Assembly (NCBI RefSeq): GCF_028649655.1
Contig: NZ_JAQSLN010000003.1
Coordinates: 248,001-312,000 of the forward strand
DNA length: 64,000 nucleotides
Direction of reading: 5' to 3'
DNA from: Halobacteriovorax sp. GB3
GTDB taxonomy: Bacteria; Bdellovibrionota; Bacteriovoracia; Bacteriovoracales; Bacteriovoracaceae
Within the stretch, counting starts at the first letter, position 1, and each line of letters opens with the position of its first letter. Under the pieces are notes generated by a model. That model had not been told where the DNA came from and did no database searches. It was given only the letters and a program-made list of their open reading frames with translations. Shown in pieces: positions 8,279 to 17,017 of this stretch. Both the position numbers and the translations under genes were made by a program.

Positions 8279-8857
8279 ATGCCAAAAATTATCTTAGGGA
8301 GTTCCTCGGCCTTTAGGAAAGCTCAACTTGAAACGCTCAACCTTGAGTTTGAATGCTTTTCTCCTGATATCGATGAAGATGCCATCAAAGACCAAGGGCT
8401 AACTCCAAGAGAAGTTTCAATTGAACTATCAAAGCAAAAAGCTCTCAAAGTAAAAGAGAAATATCCAAACGATATCATTATTGCCGGCGATCAAGTCTTA
8501 AACTTTAAAGGTGAAATATTTAACAAACCTTTAACAAAAGAAAAAGCTATCGATCATCTCTTAAAGCTTCAAGGTCAAACACACGAGCTCATTACAAGTG
8601 TCACTATTGTTTTAAATGAACAAATAATCGAACACACAATTGTTGCGACAATGAAGATGAGAGAGTTAACAAGAGAACAAATTGAGGCCTATGTTACTAA
8701 GGATGAGCCACTATGGAGTTGTGGAGCCTATAAATTGGAGACAATGGGAATTGCTCTCTTTGAGAGCATTGATTGTAATGATCACTCTTCAATTATTGGC
8801 CTGCCTCTTTTGAGTGTCTCAAGTTCACTCATGAAATTAGGTGTAAAGATCTTATAA
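8279..8857 (+). CDS. maf: Maf-like nucleotide pyrophosphatase
   Basis: Maf/HAM1-fold house-cleaning enzyme that hydrolyses non-canonical or selected nucleoside triphosphates to monophosphates. The N-terminus IILGSSSAFRKAQL is the Maf signature (SSSxxR), followed by the conserved acidic cluster SPDIDE, the SKQKA helix, AGDQVL and KPLTKEKA. The C-terminal YKLETMGIALFESIDC and HSSIIGLPL blocks are also family features. Length, 192 residues, is normal. A TTG at 8276 gives a slightly longer frame, but the ATG at 8279 with AAGGA upstream is preferred. A strong terminator follows directly. Substrate subtype (dTTP/UTP versus CTP/pseudo-UTP) cannot be decided by eye. Confidence 0.85.
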   Translation: MPKIILGSSSAFRKAQLETLNLEFECFSPDIDEDAIKDQGLTPREVSIELSKQKALKVKEKYPNDIIIAGDQVLNFKGEIFNKPLTKEKAIDHLLKLQGQTHELITSVTIVLNEQIIEHTIVATMKMRELTREQIEAYVTKDEPLWSCGAYKLETMGIALFESIDCNDHSSIIGLPLLSVSSSLMKLGVKIL

Positions 8858-8887
8858 AAAAAGGCCAATAAAATTGGCCTTTTTTTT
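8856..8887. terminator. Bidirectional rho-independent terminator between maf and folA
   Basis: AAGGCCAAT pairs with ATTGGCCTT around a short AT loop, with a run of T on the plus side and of A (T on the other strand) on the left, so it can end both the maf and the thyA-folA transcripts. It overlaps the folA stop codon. Confidence 0.85.
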
Positions 8888-9374
8888 ATTTTTCTAAAAT
8901 TTTAAATGTCCAAGGATGGGAGTTTTTCTCATCTTGCACTTGAAAGCTCTCTTGGACAAGTCGCCAAGATGAAAGATCAACTTTAGGGAAAAAGGCATCT
9001 CCTTCCACATCAGCGTGAACATCAGTTAAATAGAGTCGATCGACTAAATCAAAAAAAGAAGCATAAACTCCAGCACCACCGATAATAAAAAACTCGCTCT
9101 CTCCTCGCTCACGGGCAAAGTCGATGGCCTTTTCAATGTGATCGAAAGTAAAAAGATTTTCATCTGAAAAAGTGGCCGTTTTAGAGAGAACTAAACTCGT
9201 TCTTCCAGGCAGGGCCTTTCCAATTGATTCAAAAGTCTTTCTACCCATCAGCATATGATGGCCCATTGTGATTCGTTTGAAATTTTTCAAATCACCACTA
9301 AGTCGCCATGGGAGCTGGTTATCTTTGCCAATACAATTATTTTGAGCTTTCGCTACAATCATCGAAATTATCAT
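8886..9374 (-). CDS. folA: Dihydrofolate reductase
   Basis: Reduces dihydrofolate to tetrahydrofolate with NADPH, regenerating the cofactor consumed by the thymidylate synthase encoded just upstream. The 162 residues show the family landmarks: [19 protein letters not shown] at the N-terminus, the catalytic acidic residue in SGDLKNFK, the [15 protein letters not shown]-binding block, PGRTSLVLS, and [12 protein letters not shown]. Length is typical of chromosomal DHFR. Its ATG overlaps the thyA stop by four bases, indicating translational coupling in a two-gene thyA-folA operon, an arrangement common in bacteria. Confidence 0.95.
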   Translation of the reverse strand: MIISMIVAKAQNNCIGKDNQLPWRLSGDLKNFKRITMGHHMLMGRKTFESIGKALPGRTSLVLSKTATFSDENLFTFDHIEKAIDFARERGESEFFIIGGAGVYASFFDLVDRLYLTDVHADVEGDAFFPKVDLSSWRLVQESFQVQDEKNSHPWTFKILEK

Positions 9375-10210
9375 ATTGCTATTGGCGCCTTAATCGTTGG
9401 GTGTGGTTCGTAGCCTACAAATTCAAAATCTTCTAATTCGTAGTCAAAAATGCTATCTGGTTTTCTCTTGATCACAAGCTTTGGAAGAGCACGTGGTTCT
9501 CTTTTTAATTGTTCGTATACAATCTCATCCGTTAAGTGATTTTGATATAAGTGACAATCGCCAAAAGTATGAACGAAGTCTCCAACTTCAAGATCACATT
9601 GCTGGGCGATCATATGAGTTAGAAGAGAGTAAGAGGCAATATTAAAAGGAACCCCTAAAAAGAGATCCGCACTTCTTTGGTAGAGCTGACAAGAAAGTTT
9701 TCCATCGGCCACGAAGAATTGAAAAAGACAATGACAAGGGGCCAAGGCCATTTTACCATTCTCAACATTTTCCTGCGGGGAAATTGTTTCATCAGGAAGA
9801 TCAATTGGATTCCACGCAGAGATGATTAATCGGCGTGAGTTTGGTTTTGTTTTAATTTGTTCGATAAGGTTTGTGACCTGATCAACAACTTCACCGTTAG
9901 GACCGGCCCAAGAGCGCCATTGCTTTCCATAAATTGGACCGAGGTCACCATTTTCAAGGGCCCATTCATTCCAAATAGAAACCTTTCTCTCTGTGAGCCA
10001 ATTATTATCCGTGCTTCCTTTTAAAAACCAAAGGAGTTCTTGGATGATGCTTCGAAGGTGAACTTTTTTCGTCGTCACAAGAGGAAACCCCTGCGATAGA
10101 TCAAAGCGCATTTGTCTTCCAAAAACAGAGCGCGTTCCAACCCCTGTGCGATCTCCACGATCGTTACCATTCTCACTAACGTCCTTGAGTAAGTCTAAAT
10201 ATTGTTTCAT
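9371..10210 (-). CDS. thyA: Thymidylate synthase (ThyA type)
   Basis: Methylates dUMP to dTMP using methylenetetrahydrofolate. The 279-residue sequence contains the active-site Cys in [10 protein letters not shown] (C159), the dUMP-binding [17 protein letters not shown] block, the [10 protein letters not shown] block and the N-terminal [12 protein letters not shown] loop with its phosphate-binding Arg. It heads the thyA-folA pair. Having both enzymes agrees with ThyA, which produces dihydrofolate, rather than the flavin-dependent ThyX. Confidence 0.97.
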   Translation of the reverse strand: MKQYLDLLKDVSENGNDRGDRTGVGTRSVFGRQMRFDLSQGFPLVTTKKVHLRSIIQELLWFLKGSTDNNWLTERKVSIWNEWALENGDLGPIYGKQWRSWAGPNGEVVDQVTNLIEQIKTKPNSRRLIISAWNPIDLPDETISPQENVENGKMALAPCHCLFQFFVADGKLSCQLYQRSADLFLGVPFNIASYSLLTHMIAQQCDLEVGDFVHTFGDCHLYQNHLTDEIVYEQLKREPRALPKLVIKRKPDSIFDYELEDFEFVGYEPHPTIKAPIAI

Positions 10211-10293
10211 TAATTTCTCCGTGTGTTATCTCTACAGCTCATTTTGGCCTTAACGCAAGGAGCTTGTCTATATTCACTGCCAAATTAAGAAGA

Positions 10294-10689
10294 TTATTTA
10301 GAAACGTGTCGGTAAATAAATTCTAGGAGTTCTTTTTTAGAAAAAGGCTTTTCTAAAAATGAGGTCACATTGAGATCAGAATCGCTTAAAAGCTCCTCTT
10401 TTTTATTGGAATAGCCTGAGCAAAAGGCCCAAGGAACATTAGAGCCGTGCGACCTTATACGTCGTAAAAAGTCGATTCCATCACTACAAAGCTCTTCGTC
10501 ATCACAAAAGCCAATATCGCATACCACTAAACTTAATTGATCAGACTCATTGAGAATCAACTGCTCGGCCTGATCCATCGTTGTAAAGTAGTGCATCTTT
10601 AAATTGGTAATACGGCTCAAATAAATATCCACAAGATCGAGGATATCTTCTTCATCATCTATAAATACGATATTTACTTTATTTGCCAT
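10294..10689 (-). CDS. Single-domain response regulator
   Basis: A stand-alone CheY-like receiver of 131 residues: acidic pair in FIDDEED, phospho-acceptor D58 in VVCDIGF, Ser in FCSGYS and Lys in LEKPFS. The loop after D58 is lengthened (CDDEELCSDGIDF) and has two Cys, which is unusual. No output domain and no kinase next to it. It lies upstream of thyA on the same strand but separated by 83 bases, so it is probably its own unit. AAAGG is 11 bases before the start, a weak ribosome site. Confidence 0.85.
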   Translation of the reverse strand: MANKVNIVFIDDEEDILDLVDIYLSRITNLKMHYFTTMDQAEQLILNESDQLSLVVCDIGFCDDEELCSDGIDFLRRIRSHGSNVPWAFCSGYSNKKEELLSDSDLNVTSFLEKPFSKKELLEFIYRHVSK

Positions 10690-10813
10690 GTCTTGATTTG
10701 CCTTTCAAATAGAATAAGTTCTCCCGCTTTGCAGGTCAACAAATCTTTGAAATAATAGACTCTTCGTAACTTAGACCCTACAATTATTCCAAATTAACTA
10801 AGGAAGGTTAAAC

Positions 10814-11998
10814 GTGTCCTCGACAATTATTGGACTAGAACGTCTTTTAGATTCAAAAGAAGAACAAAGTAAAATTAAAGGCAATATCGCCTACTTGTGC
10901 CACAGTGCTTCAGTTGATCGAAATTACAATATCGGTATCATCGGTCTTAAAAAAGTTTTTGGTGATCGCCTAAAAAAAATTTTCGGTCCACAACATGGAC
11001 TCGTAAGTGATGTACAAGACAATATGGTCGAAACAGACCACTATATTCACCCGTTTTTCCAACTACCAGTCTATTCACTTTACAGTGAGACAAGAGTTCC
11101 AACTGACGAGATGCTCGAGGGAATCGACACTTTTATCGTAGATCTTCAGGATGTGGGAACTCGCGTTTATACTTATATCTCAACAATGACTTATACAATG
11201 GCGGCCTGTGCAAAAAAAGGAATTCGCCTCGTCATTCTCGATCGTCCCAATCCCGTTGGTGGACAAATGATCGAAGGAACTGTTTTACAAGAGGGTTACG
11301 AATCTTTTGTTGGCGTACTTCCCATTGCTCAACGCCACGCAATGACCATGGCCGAAGTCGCTCTCTTTGCAAAAGAGCAGCAGAAGATCGATGTCGATCT
11401 TGAAATCGTACAAATGGAACACTGGAACAGATCAATGCATTGGATTGAAACGATGAGAGATTGGATCAACCCCTCGCCCAATCTTCCAACCCCACAAAGT
11501 AGTCTCACATTTTGTGGAACCGTTCTCTTTGAGGGAACAAATATCTCAGAAGGTCGTGGTACAACGAGGTCATTAGAAGTCGTTGGTCACCCAGCTCTTG
11601 GTCCCTACCAGTTTTTAGATAAAAGAGCTGATCTCTTTTCTAAGTTTGAAGGAATTTCTCTTAGACCCCTAGTTTTTATGCCGACATTCCAAAAGCACGC
11701 GGGCTCTCCTTGTGGCGGTCTTCATATCCACCTAACAGAAAATTCAAAGGCGCAAACATGGAGACTTGGTCAGGTGCTTATGCGAGAGCTCTATCATGAA
11801 CTTGGCGAAAAGTTTGAATGGAATAAAAAACCATACGAGTACGAATTTGATAAAATTGCCATTGATTTAATTAACGGTACAGATTCGCTTAGAAAGTGGA
11901 TTGAAAAAAATGGATCACTCGAAGAATTAAGTGCGCTAGAGGCCCTTGGGCTTGAGCCTTTCTTGAATGTGAGAGAAAACTCGTTGATTTATAAATAG
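10814..11998 (+). CDS. namZ: DUF1343 / NamZ-like exo-beta-N-acetylmuramidase
   Basis: A member of the family typified by Bacillus NamZ (GH171), which releases MurNAc from the non-reducing end of peptidoglycan fragments. Family blocks are present: FGPQHGLVSDVQDN, VPVYS-like LPVYSLYSET, DLQDVGTRVYTYISTM, ILDRPNPVGG, the NPSPNLPT region and GTNISEGRGTTRSLEVVG. Length (394) is typical. The start is GTG 10814 with AAGGAAGG upstream. There is no signal peptide, so the enzyme would act in the cytoplasm, for instance on imported prey or own wall fragments. It is a single-gene unit between the receiver gene and the liv operon. Family assignment is firm; the reaction is inherited from the family. Confidence 0.87.
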   Translation: MSSTIIGLERLLDSKEEQSKIKGNIAYLCHSASVDRNYNIGIIGLKKVFGDRLKKIFGPQHGLVSDVQDNMVETDHYIHPFFQLPVYSLYSETRVPTDEMLEGIDTFIVDLQDVGTRVYTYISTMTYTMAACAKKGIRLVILDRPNPVGGQMIEGTVLQEGYESFVGVLPIAQRHAMTMAEVALFAKEQQKIDVDLEIVQMEHWNRSMHWIETMRDWINPSPNLPTPQSSLTFCGTVLFEGTNISEGRGTTRSLEVVGHPALGPYQFLDKRADLFSKFEGISLRPLVFMPTFQKHAGSPCGGLHIHLTENSKAQTWRLGQVLMRELYHELGEKFEWNKKPYEYEFDKIAIDLINGTDSLRKWIEKNGSLEELSALEALGLEPFLNVRENSLIYK

Positions 11999-12082
11999 CT
12001 AATATTTCTAAAGAGAAAACCTTTACAAAGCAATCTCCCTTTCCTAAACTTTATATGTTTTAAACATCCAAGGAGAGGGAAA

Positions 12083-13225
12083 ATGAGAAAGTTTTTAGGG
12101 AAAACTCTTTTATTGTCATCGCTGCTAATGCCTTCAATTATTGGTCAAGCGCATGCACAAGAGAAAGAAACTGAAATTAAAATCGGAACTGTTTTTGCTA
12201 TGACAGGTGGCATTGCTACTTATGGTCAAGAAAGCTTAAACGGAATCAAGCTTGCGCTAAAAGACATCAACAAAAAAGGTGTTCTTGGAAAGAAAATTAA
12301 AATCATTAGCGAAGATAACAGAAGTGAGCCGACTGATGCGGCTTCAGCAGTAAAAAAACTTATTGAAGTTGATAAAGTATCAATCGTTATTGGCTCTGTT
12401 GCTTCAACAAATACACTCGCTGGTGCACCTATTGCACAGAAAGCACAAATTCCTCTTCTTACTCCCGCTTCGACAAATGAGAAAGTCACACAAGTTGGAA
12501 ACTTTGTTTCAAGAACTTGTTTCACTGACGAATTTCAAGGTGTCGTTATGGCGAAATTTGCAGCAGAAAATCTTAAAAAGAAAAAAGCCGCTATCATCAT
12601 CGACACTTCTTCAGACTATTCAAAAGGTCTAGCTCGTGTCTTCAAAAAAGAATTTACAAGACTTGGTGGAGAAATCATTCCTGATGAGTTCTCTTACATT
12701 CAAAAAGACACAGACTTTCGCTCACTTCTAAGAAAAGTAAAAAGAAGAAAGCCTGATGTTATTTTTCTACCAGGATACTATACAGAAGCAGGTCTTATCC
12801 TAAAGCAAGCTCGTAGTATGGGAATTGATCTTCCATTCCTTGGTGGTGACGGATGGGACTCTCCAGACCTTCAAAAACTTGCAGGAGATGCTGTTAAAGG
12901 TAACTACATTAGTTCTCACTTTGCAGCAGATGATAGTGATAAACTCGTTCAGTCGTTTGTAAAAAACTACACAGCAACTTTTGGTAACAAGCCAGGGGCC
13001 ATGGCCGCTCTTGGATACGATGCCATTCTCGTTGTAGCCGATGCTCTTAAAAGGGCCGGTTCAACAGATCCTAAGGCCCTCAATGCCGCGATTGCTGCGA
13101 CAAAGGGTTTTCAAGGAGTCACTGGACTCATTACAATTGACTCAAATAGAAATGCTAGAAAGAGTGCTGTTGTTCTCGAAACAACTCCTGCCGGAAACAT
13201 CTTCAATTCTAAAGTTAATCCATAA
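12083..13225 (+). CDS. Branched-chain amino acid-type ABC transporter, periplasmic binding protein
   Basis: Type I periplasmic binding protein (Peripla_BP_6, LivJ/LivK group), 380 residues. A cleavable signal peptide (hydrophobic residues 7-22, ending QAHAQE) is followed by the classical KIGTVFAMTGGIATYGQE start of the mature domain. Ligand-contact regions include VIGSVASTNTLAGAPIAQ and ASTNEKV. FLPGYYTEAGLILKQAR and GGDGWDSP are typical of this group. It is first in an operon with two permeases and two ATPases. A strong hairpin lies in the 63-base gap to the permease gene and may raise the ratio of binding protein to membrane parts. The ligand could be branched-chain amino acids or related amides; the sequence does not settle it. 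Confidence 0.93.
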   Translation: MRKFLGKTLLLSSLLMPSIIGQAHAQEKETEIKIGTVFAMTGGIATYGQESLNGIKLALKDINKKGVLGKKIKIISEDNRSEPTDAASAVKKLIEVDKVSIVIGSVASTNTLAGAPIAQKAQIPLLTPASTNEKVTQVGNFVSRTCFTDEFQGVVMAKFAAENLKKKKAAIIIDTSSDYSKGLARVFKKEFTRLGGEIIPDEFSYIQKDTDFRSLLRKVKRRKPDVIFLPGYYTEAGLILKQARSMGIDLPFLGGDGWDSPDLQKLAGDAVKGNYISSHFAADDSDKLVQSFVKNYTATFGNKPGAMAALGYDAILVVADALKRAGSTDPKALNAAIAATKGFQGVTGLITIDSNRNARKSAVVLETTPAGNIFNSKVNP

Positions 13226-13238
13226 AAAAGACATCCTC

Positions 13239-13267
13239 AAAAGGGCGAGTTCATAACTCGCTCTTTT
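13239..13267 (+). terminator. Intercistronic hairpin after binding-protein gene
   Basis: AAAAGGGCGAGTT pairs with AACTCGCTCTTTT around a three-base loop (13 pairs, one G-T), ending in a short T run. Placed between the binding-protein and permease genes, it would act as a partial terminator or a 3' RNA stabiliser. Confidence 0.7.
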
Positions 13268-13288
13268 GTCAATTGATAGGAGATCAAT

Positions 13289-14221
13289 GTGACTGGAGAA
13301 GAGATTCAATTCTTTTTTTACGATCTATGCCAATTCCTACTTAACGGAATTGCTCAAGGTAGTATCTACGCCCTCATTGCCCTTGGTTACACCATGGTTT
13401 ATGGGATCATTAAATTAATCAATTTCGCCCACGGTGAATTCTATATGATCGGAGCTTTTATTGGCTATTACATATGCCGATATCTTATCTCCGTCGATAT
13501 GGACCCAGCGCTGGCGCTTTTAATAGGTCTTCCACTTGCCATGATTGGAAGTGGAACCATTGCTGTCATTGTCGAAAAACTTGTTTATAGACCAATTCGT
13601 GGCCACGGACGCATTACTCCCCTGATTACCGCACTAGGTGCTTCCCTCTTTTTTCAATACCTAGGACAAGGAACAGTAGGAGCGGAACCTAAGGCCTTCC
13701 CAAGCCTCATCTCATCGGATGGAATTGGTTTTTTTGATGACAATATTTTTATTTCCTATGTTCAAATACTCATTATGGCCCTGACTCTTTTAATCATGAC
13801 TTTTCTATGGTGGCTTGTTACCCACACTAAAATAGGAAAGGCAATGAGAGCGACAAGTTATAATAGAAACGCAGCTGAACTTATGGGTATTGATACAGAT
13901 AAAGTTATTAGTTTCACATTCTTCTTAGGTGCTTCCCTTGCGGGAGCAACCGGTGTTCTCGTTGGAATGTATTACAACACAGTTGAACCGATGATGGGAC
14001 TCATTCCAGGTCTAAAGGCCTTCATCGCCGCCGTCCTTGGCGGAATCGGAATTATCCCAGGCGCTGCCCTTGGTGGACTCGTGCTCGGAATTGCTGAAAA
14101 CCTCGTCGTTGGTTTTTGGATTTCTACTTATCGTGATGCTGTTGCCTTTGCCATCCTCATTCTCATCCTGCTAATTAAACCGGCCGGACTACTAGGGAAA
14201 AACGTTAAGGAGAAAGTTTAA
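13289..14221 (+). CDS. livH: ABC transporter permease, LivH type
   Basis: Inner-membrane permease of the branched-chain amino acid ABC family, 310 residues with about eight hydrophobic segments. The N-terminal block GIAQGSIYALIALGYTMVYG followed by INFAHGEFYMIGAF is the LivH signature, and the late cytoplasmic loop GLKAFIAAVLGGIGIIPGA is the ATPase-coupling region. The start is GTG 13289 with TAGGAGA upstream; the overlapping ATG two bases before reads straight into a stop. The stop codon overlaps the livM start by one base. Confidence 0.95.
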   Translation: MTGEEIQFFFYDLCQFLLNGIAQGSIYALIALGYTMVYGIIKLINFAHGEFYMIGAFIGYYICRYLISVDMDPALALLIGLPLAMIGSGTIAVIVEKLVYRPIRGHGRITPLITALGASLFFQYLGQGTVGAEPKAFPSLISSDGIGFFDDNIFISYVQILIMALTLLIMTFLWWLVTHTKIGKAMRATSYNRNAAELMGIDTDKVISFTFFLGASLAGATGVLVGMYYNTVEPMMGLIPGLKAFIAAVLGGIGIIPGAALGGLVLGIAENLVVGFWISTYRDAVAFAILILILLIKPAGLLGKNVKEKV

Positions 14222-15105
14222 TGAACTTAGAATATATTGCTCACCTGGCAGCGATCTCAGGAATCTTTATCATCCTCGCTGTGAGCTTGAATTTAATTAA
14301 TGGAATCTGCGGAGAGCTCTCTCTTGGTCACGCTGGTTTTTGGGCCGTTGGTGCCTATGTTGGTGGCGCCTATGGTGTTTTTATGCCACTGCCAATTCCA
14401 GACTTTATGAACCTTTTTATTTCTTGTGGTCTAGGCTTTGTCGGCGCGGCTCTTGCTGGACTTGTTATTGGTGTTCCTTGCCTGCGTCTTCGAGGCGACT
14501 ACTTGGCCATTGCCACCCTGGGCTTTGGGGAGATCATACGAATCATCATTATGAATATGGATATTGTTGGAGGACCTAGAGGTCTTACGGGAATTCCAAA
14601 ATGGACCAATCTTCCCCTACTTTATTTCATCATTGCCCTAACGGTTATTTTCATGGCCAATCTCATTCGTGGAACTCATGGCCGTGCCATCATCAGTATT
14701 CGTGAAGATGAAATTGCAGCTGACTGTATGGGAATTTACACTTTCAAATACAAAACCCTTGCCTTTGTCATTGGCGCTGGGTTTGCTGGTGTTGCTGGAG
14801 CACTATACGCTCACTATCAAGAATTTATTAGTCCAAACTCATTCACATTTATGTGGTCAGTTATTATTTTGATTATGGTTATTCTTGGTGGTCTTGGTTC
14901 AATTTCAGGATCTATTGCTGGAGCAATTATCTTAACTGTACTGCCGGAGTTGTTACGTTTCTTTGGAGAGACAATCTCCCAGTGGCGTATGCTCATTTAC
15001 TCAGTACTTCTTATTGTTCTCATGCTTGCAAGACCAAAGGGAATTTTTGGTAAAAAAGAATTTAACCCTCTCGCACTCTTTCAAAAGAAAGGAACAAATT
15101 CATGA
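14221..15105 (+). CDS. livM: ABC transporter permease, LivM type
   Basis: Second permease of the transporter, 294 residues, about eight membrane segments. LSLGHAGFWAVGAYVGG, LRLRGDYLAIATLGFGEIIR and the coupling loop SIREDEIAADCMGI are LivM landmarks. Later GLGSISGSIAGA matches the family. It starts within the livH stop and ends overlapping the livG start by four bases, so translation is coupled along the operon. It lacks the long N-terminal extension of enterobacterial LivM, as in most other bacteria. Confidence 0.95.
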   Translation: MNLEYIAHLAAISGIFIILAVSLNLINGICGELSLGHAGFWAVGAYVGGAYGVFMPLPIPDFMNLFISCGLGFVGAALAGLVIGVPCLRLRGDYLAIATLGFGEIIRIIIMNMDIVGGPRGLTGIPKWTNLPLLYFIIALTVIFMANLIRGTHGRAIISIREDEIAADCMGIYTFKYKTLAFVIGAGFAGVAGALYAHYQEFISPNSFTFMWSVIILIMVILGGLGSISGSIAGAIILTVLPELLRFFGETISQWRMLIYSVLLIVLMLARPKGIFGKKEFNPLALFQKKGTNS

Positions 15106-15887
15106 GTTCTGTATTACAAACAAATAATATAACAATGCGCTTTGGTGGTCTGGTTGCCGTCAACAATTTTAAAATGGATATTGGTGCCAATGAATTGGTT
15201 GGGATTATCGGGCCTAATGGTGCGGGAAAGACAACGATCTTTAACATGATTACTGGCGTCTATACACCAACGGAGGGAGATGTTCTTCTAGATGGGAAAT
15301 CGATTGTTGGTGAGCACGTGGCCCACATTACACAAAAAGGAATTGCCAGAACATTTCAAAATATTCGTCTCTTTAAAGACCTAACGGTTCTCGACAATAT
15401 CAAACTCGCCTGCCACTACAGAACTGAGTACAACCTTCTCCAATCTATATTTAGAACAAGGAAGTATCACTCTGAAGAGGAGCGTATTGAAAAAGAGGCC
15501 ATTGAACTTTTAAAGATCTTTGGACTTGAGAGTAAACTCCATACGCTCGCAAAAAACCTCCCTTACGGAGAGCAGCGACGACTAGAGATCGCCAGGGCCC
15601 TTGGAACAAAACCAAAAGTCCTTCTTCTCGATGAACCGGCAGCTGGGATGAACCCAAAAGAGACGGCCGATCTAACAAAACTTATTCGTTGGGTTCGCGA
15701 CACATTTAATATTGCAATTCTTCTTATTGAACACGACATGAAACTCGTTATGGAAGTTTGTGAGAGAATCTATGTGGTTGATCATGGCGAAGAAATTGCT
15801 GTGGGTGGGCCAAAAGATATTCAAAACAATCCAAAAGTTATTGAGGCCTATCTAGGAACAAGTGATGAAGAGGAGTTGGAGGCATAA
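15102..15887 (+). CDS. livG: ABC transporter ATP-binding protein, LivG type
   Basis: Cytoplasmic ATPase of 261 residues: Walker A GPNGAGKTT (about residues 36-44), Q-loop region ARTFQNIRLF, signature NLPYGEQRRLEIARAL, Walker B VLLLDEPAAGMNP and switch His in LIEHDMKLVM. The AAGMNP sequence after Walker B is typical of LivG as opposed to LivF. It overlaps livM by four bases and shares one base with livF. Confidence 0.95.
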   Translation: MSSVLQTNNITMRFGGLVAVNNFKMDIGANELVGIIGPNGAGKTTIFNMITGVYTPTEGDVLLDGKSIVGEHVAHITQKGIARTFQNIRLFKDLTVLDNIKLACHYRTEYNLLQSIFRTRKYHSEEERIEKEAIELLKIFGLESKLHTLAKNLPYGEQRRLEIARALGTKPKVLLLDEPAAGMNPKETADLTKLIRWVRDTFNIAILLIEHDMKLVMEVCERIYVVDHGEEIAVGGPKDIQNNPKVIEAYLGTSDEEELEA

Positions 15888-16606
15888 TGAGTACACCATT
15901 ATTAGAAGTTAAAGGAATGCATGTTCACTATGGAAATATTCATGCCATCCACGGAATTGATCTCCATATTAATGAAGGTGAAATCGTCACGATTCTCGGT
16001 TCCAATGGAGCGGGAAAGACGACAACACTTCACACAATTTCAGGCCTGTTAAAACCAAGTTCAGGACAAATACTTTTTAAAGGCGCACCCATAGAAAGCC
16101 TCAAGGCCTTTGAGATTGTTAAGAAAGGTATTGCTCAGTCACCAGAAGGAAGAATGGTCTTTCCCGATCTTACGGTAAAGGAAAACTTAGAAATGGGTGC
16201 TTATCTTCGTGATGATCATGAGCAAATAAAAAAAGATTACGAGTATATGTTCAAGCTCTTCCCTCGTCTTGAGGAAAGAAGTAAACAATTGGCAGGAACA
16301 CTCTCTGGAGGAGAGCAACAGATGGTTGCCATTGCTAGGGCCTATATGAGTCGCCCTCAGCTTCTGCTACTCGATGAACCAAGTCTTGGGATCGCGCCAA
16401 TTCTCGTACAAAATATTTTCTCAGCAATTAAAGAAATTAATAAGCATGACAAAATGACAATACTTTTAGTTGAACAAAATGCCTTTGCGGCCTTGAAGAT
16501 CGCTCACCGTGGTTATGTTTTAACCACTGGAGAAATCGCTATGCAAGGTGATGCAAAAGAATTAATATCAAATGAAGAAATTCAAAAGGCATATTTAGGT
16601 CATTAA
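15887..16606 (+). CDS. livF: ABC transporter ATP-binding protein, LivF type
   Basis: Second ATPase, 239 residues: Walker A GSNGAGKTTTLH (about 35-46), the LivF-typical PEGRMVFPDLTVKENLEMGA block, signature TLSGGEQQMVAIARAYM, Walker B LLLLDEPSLGIAP and switch LVEQNAFAAL with Gln-Asn after the Glu as in LivF proteins. It pairs with LivG to power the transporter. A short open frame follows 13 bases later, apparently in the same transcript. Confidence 0.95.
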   Translation: MSTPLLEVKGMHVHYGNIHAIHGIDLHINEGEIVTILGSNGAGKTTTLHTISGLLKPSSGQILFKGAPIESLKAFEIVKKGIAQSPEGRMVFPDLTVKENLEMGAYLRDDHEQIKKDYEYMFKLFPRLEERSKQLAGTLSGGEQQMVAIARAYMSRPQLLLLDEPSLGIAPILVQNIFSAIKEINKHDKMTILLVEQNAFAALKIAHRGYVLTTGEIAMQGDAKELISNEEIQKAYLGH

Positions 16607-16619
16607 GATAGGAGTAATC

Positions 16620-16826
16620 ATGAATATTACTTTTGATCAAGCTGTTGAGCTGTTAAAAAACGCAGTTAAGTACTCAACGATTGAAAACCAAAAGCACCTT
16701 GACCTCTCACTCGTCAACGCACCAGAGAGAGTAAAATATCAAGAGGCCCTCATGGTCGTTCAATCAGCTGTCAAGCGCGGAGAAATCTCTGATCAAGAAT
16801 TAAAAAGTCTACTAGGTCTAGTTTAA
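16620..16826 (+). CDS. Small hypothetical protein at the end of the liv operon
   Basis: A 68-residue acidic/basic helical protein with no signal peptide or membrane segment. I do not recognise a family. It starts 13 bases after livF with a good ribosome site (AGGAGT seven bases before the ATG) and has codon use like its neighbours, including GCC after G, so it is very probably translated. A long hairpin overlaps its last codons. Its position suggests co-expression with the transporter, but nothing in the sequence shows a role in transport. Confidence 0.7.
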   Translation: MNITFDQAVELLKNAVKYSTIENQKHLDLSLVNAPERVKYQEALMVVQSAVKRGEISDQELKSLLGLV

Positions 16827-16842
16827 AACTAGACCTTAGTAG
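16809..16842 (+). terminator. Long hairpin overlapping the stop codon of the last liv-operon gene
   Basis: CTACTAGGTCTAGTTT pairs almost perfectly (one bulge) with AAACTAGACCTTAGTAG. A strong stem, but only scattered T follow, so it may end the transcript weakly or protect its 3' end. Confidence 0.5.
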
Positions 16843-17017
16843 GTGTCACTTTGTCCTAATTTTCTCTAATTCACTAAAAAATCATTCATATTCGTCTCAT
16901 TTTGCTGTTAGAAACTAAGAGTTTTATTCACTCTTCATATCCTTTTTACTCAATTATCATTTTAAGTGAGTTTTGATCCATGAAAGGATCGTTAACTAAA
17001 AAAAAGGGAGCAAGGGA

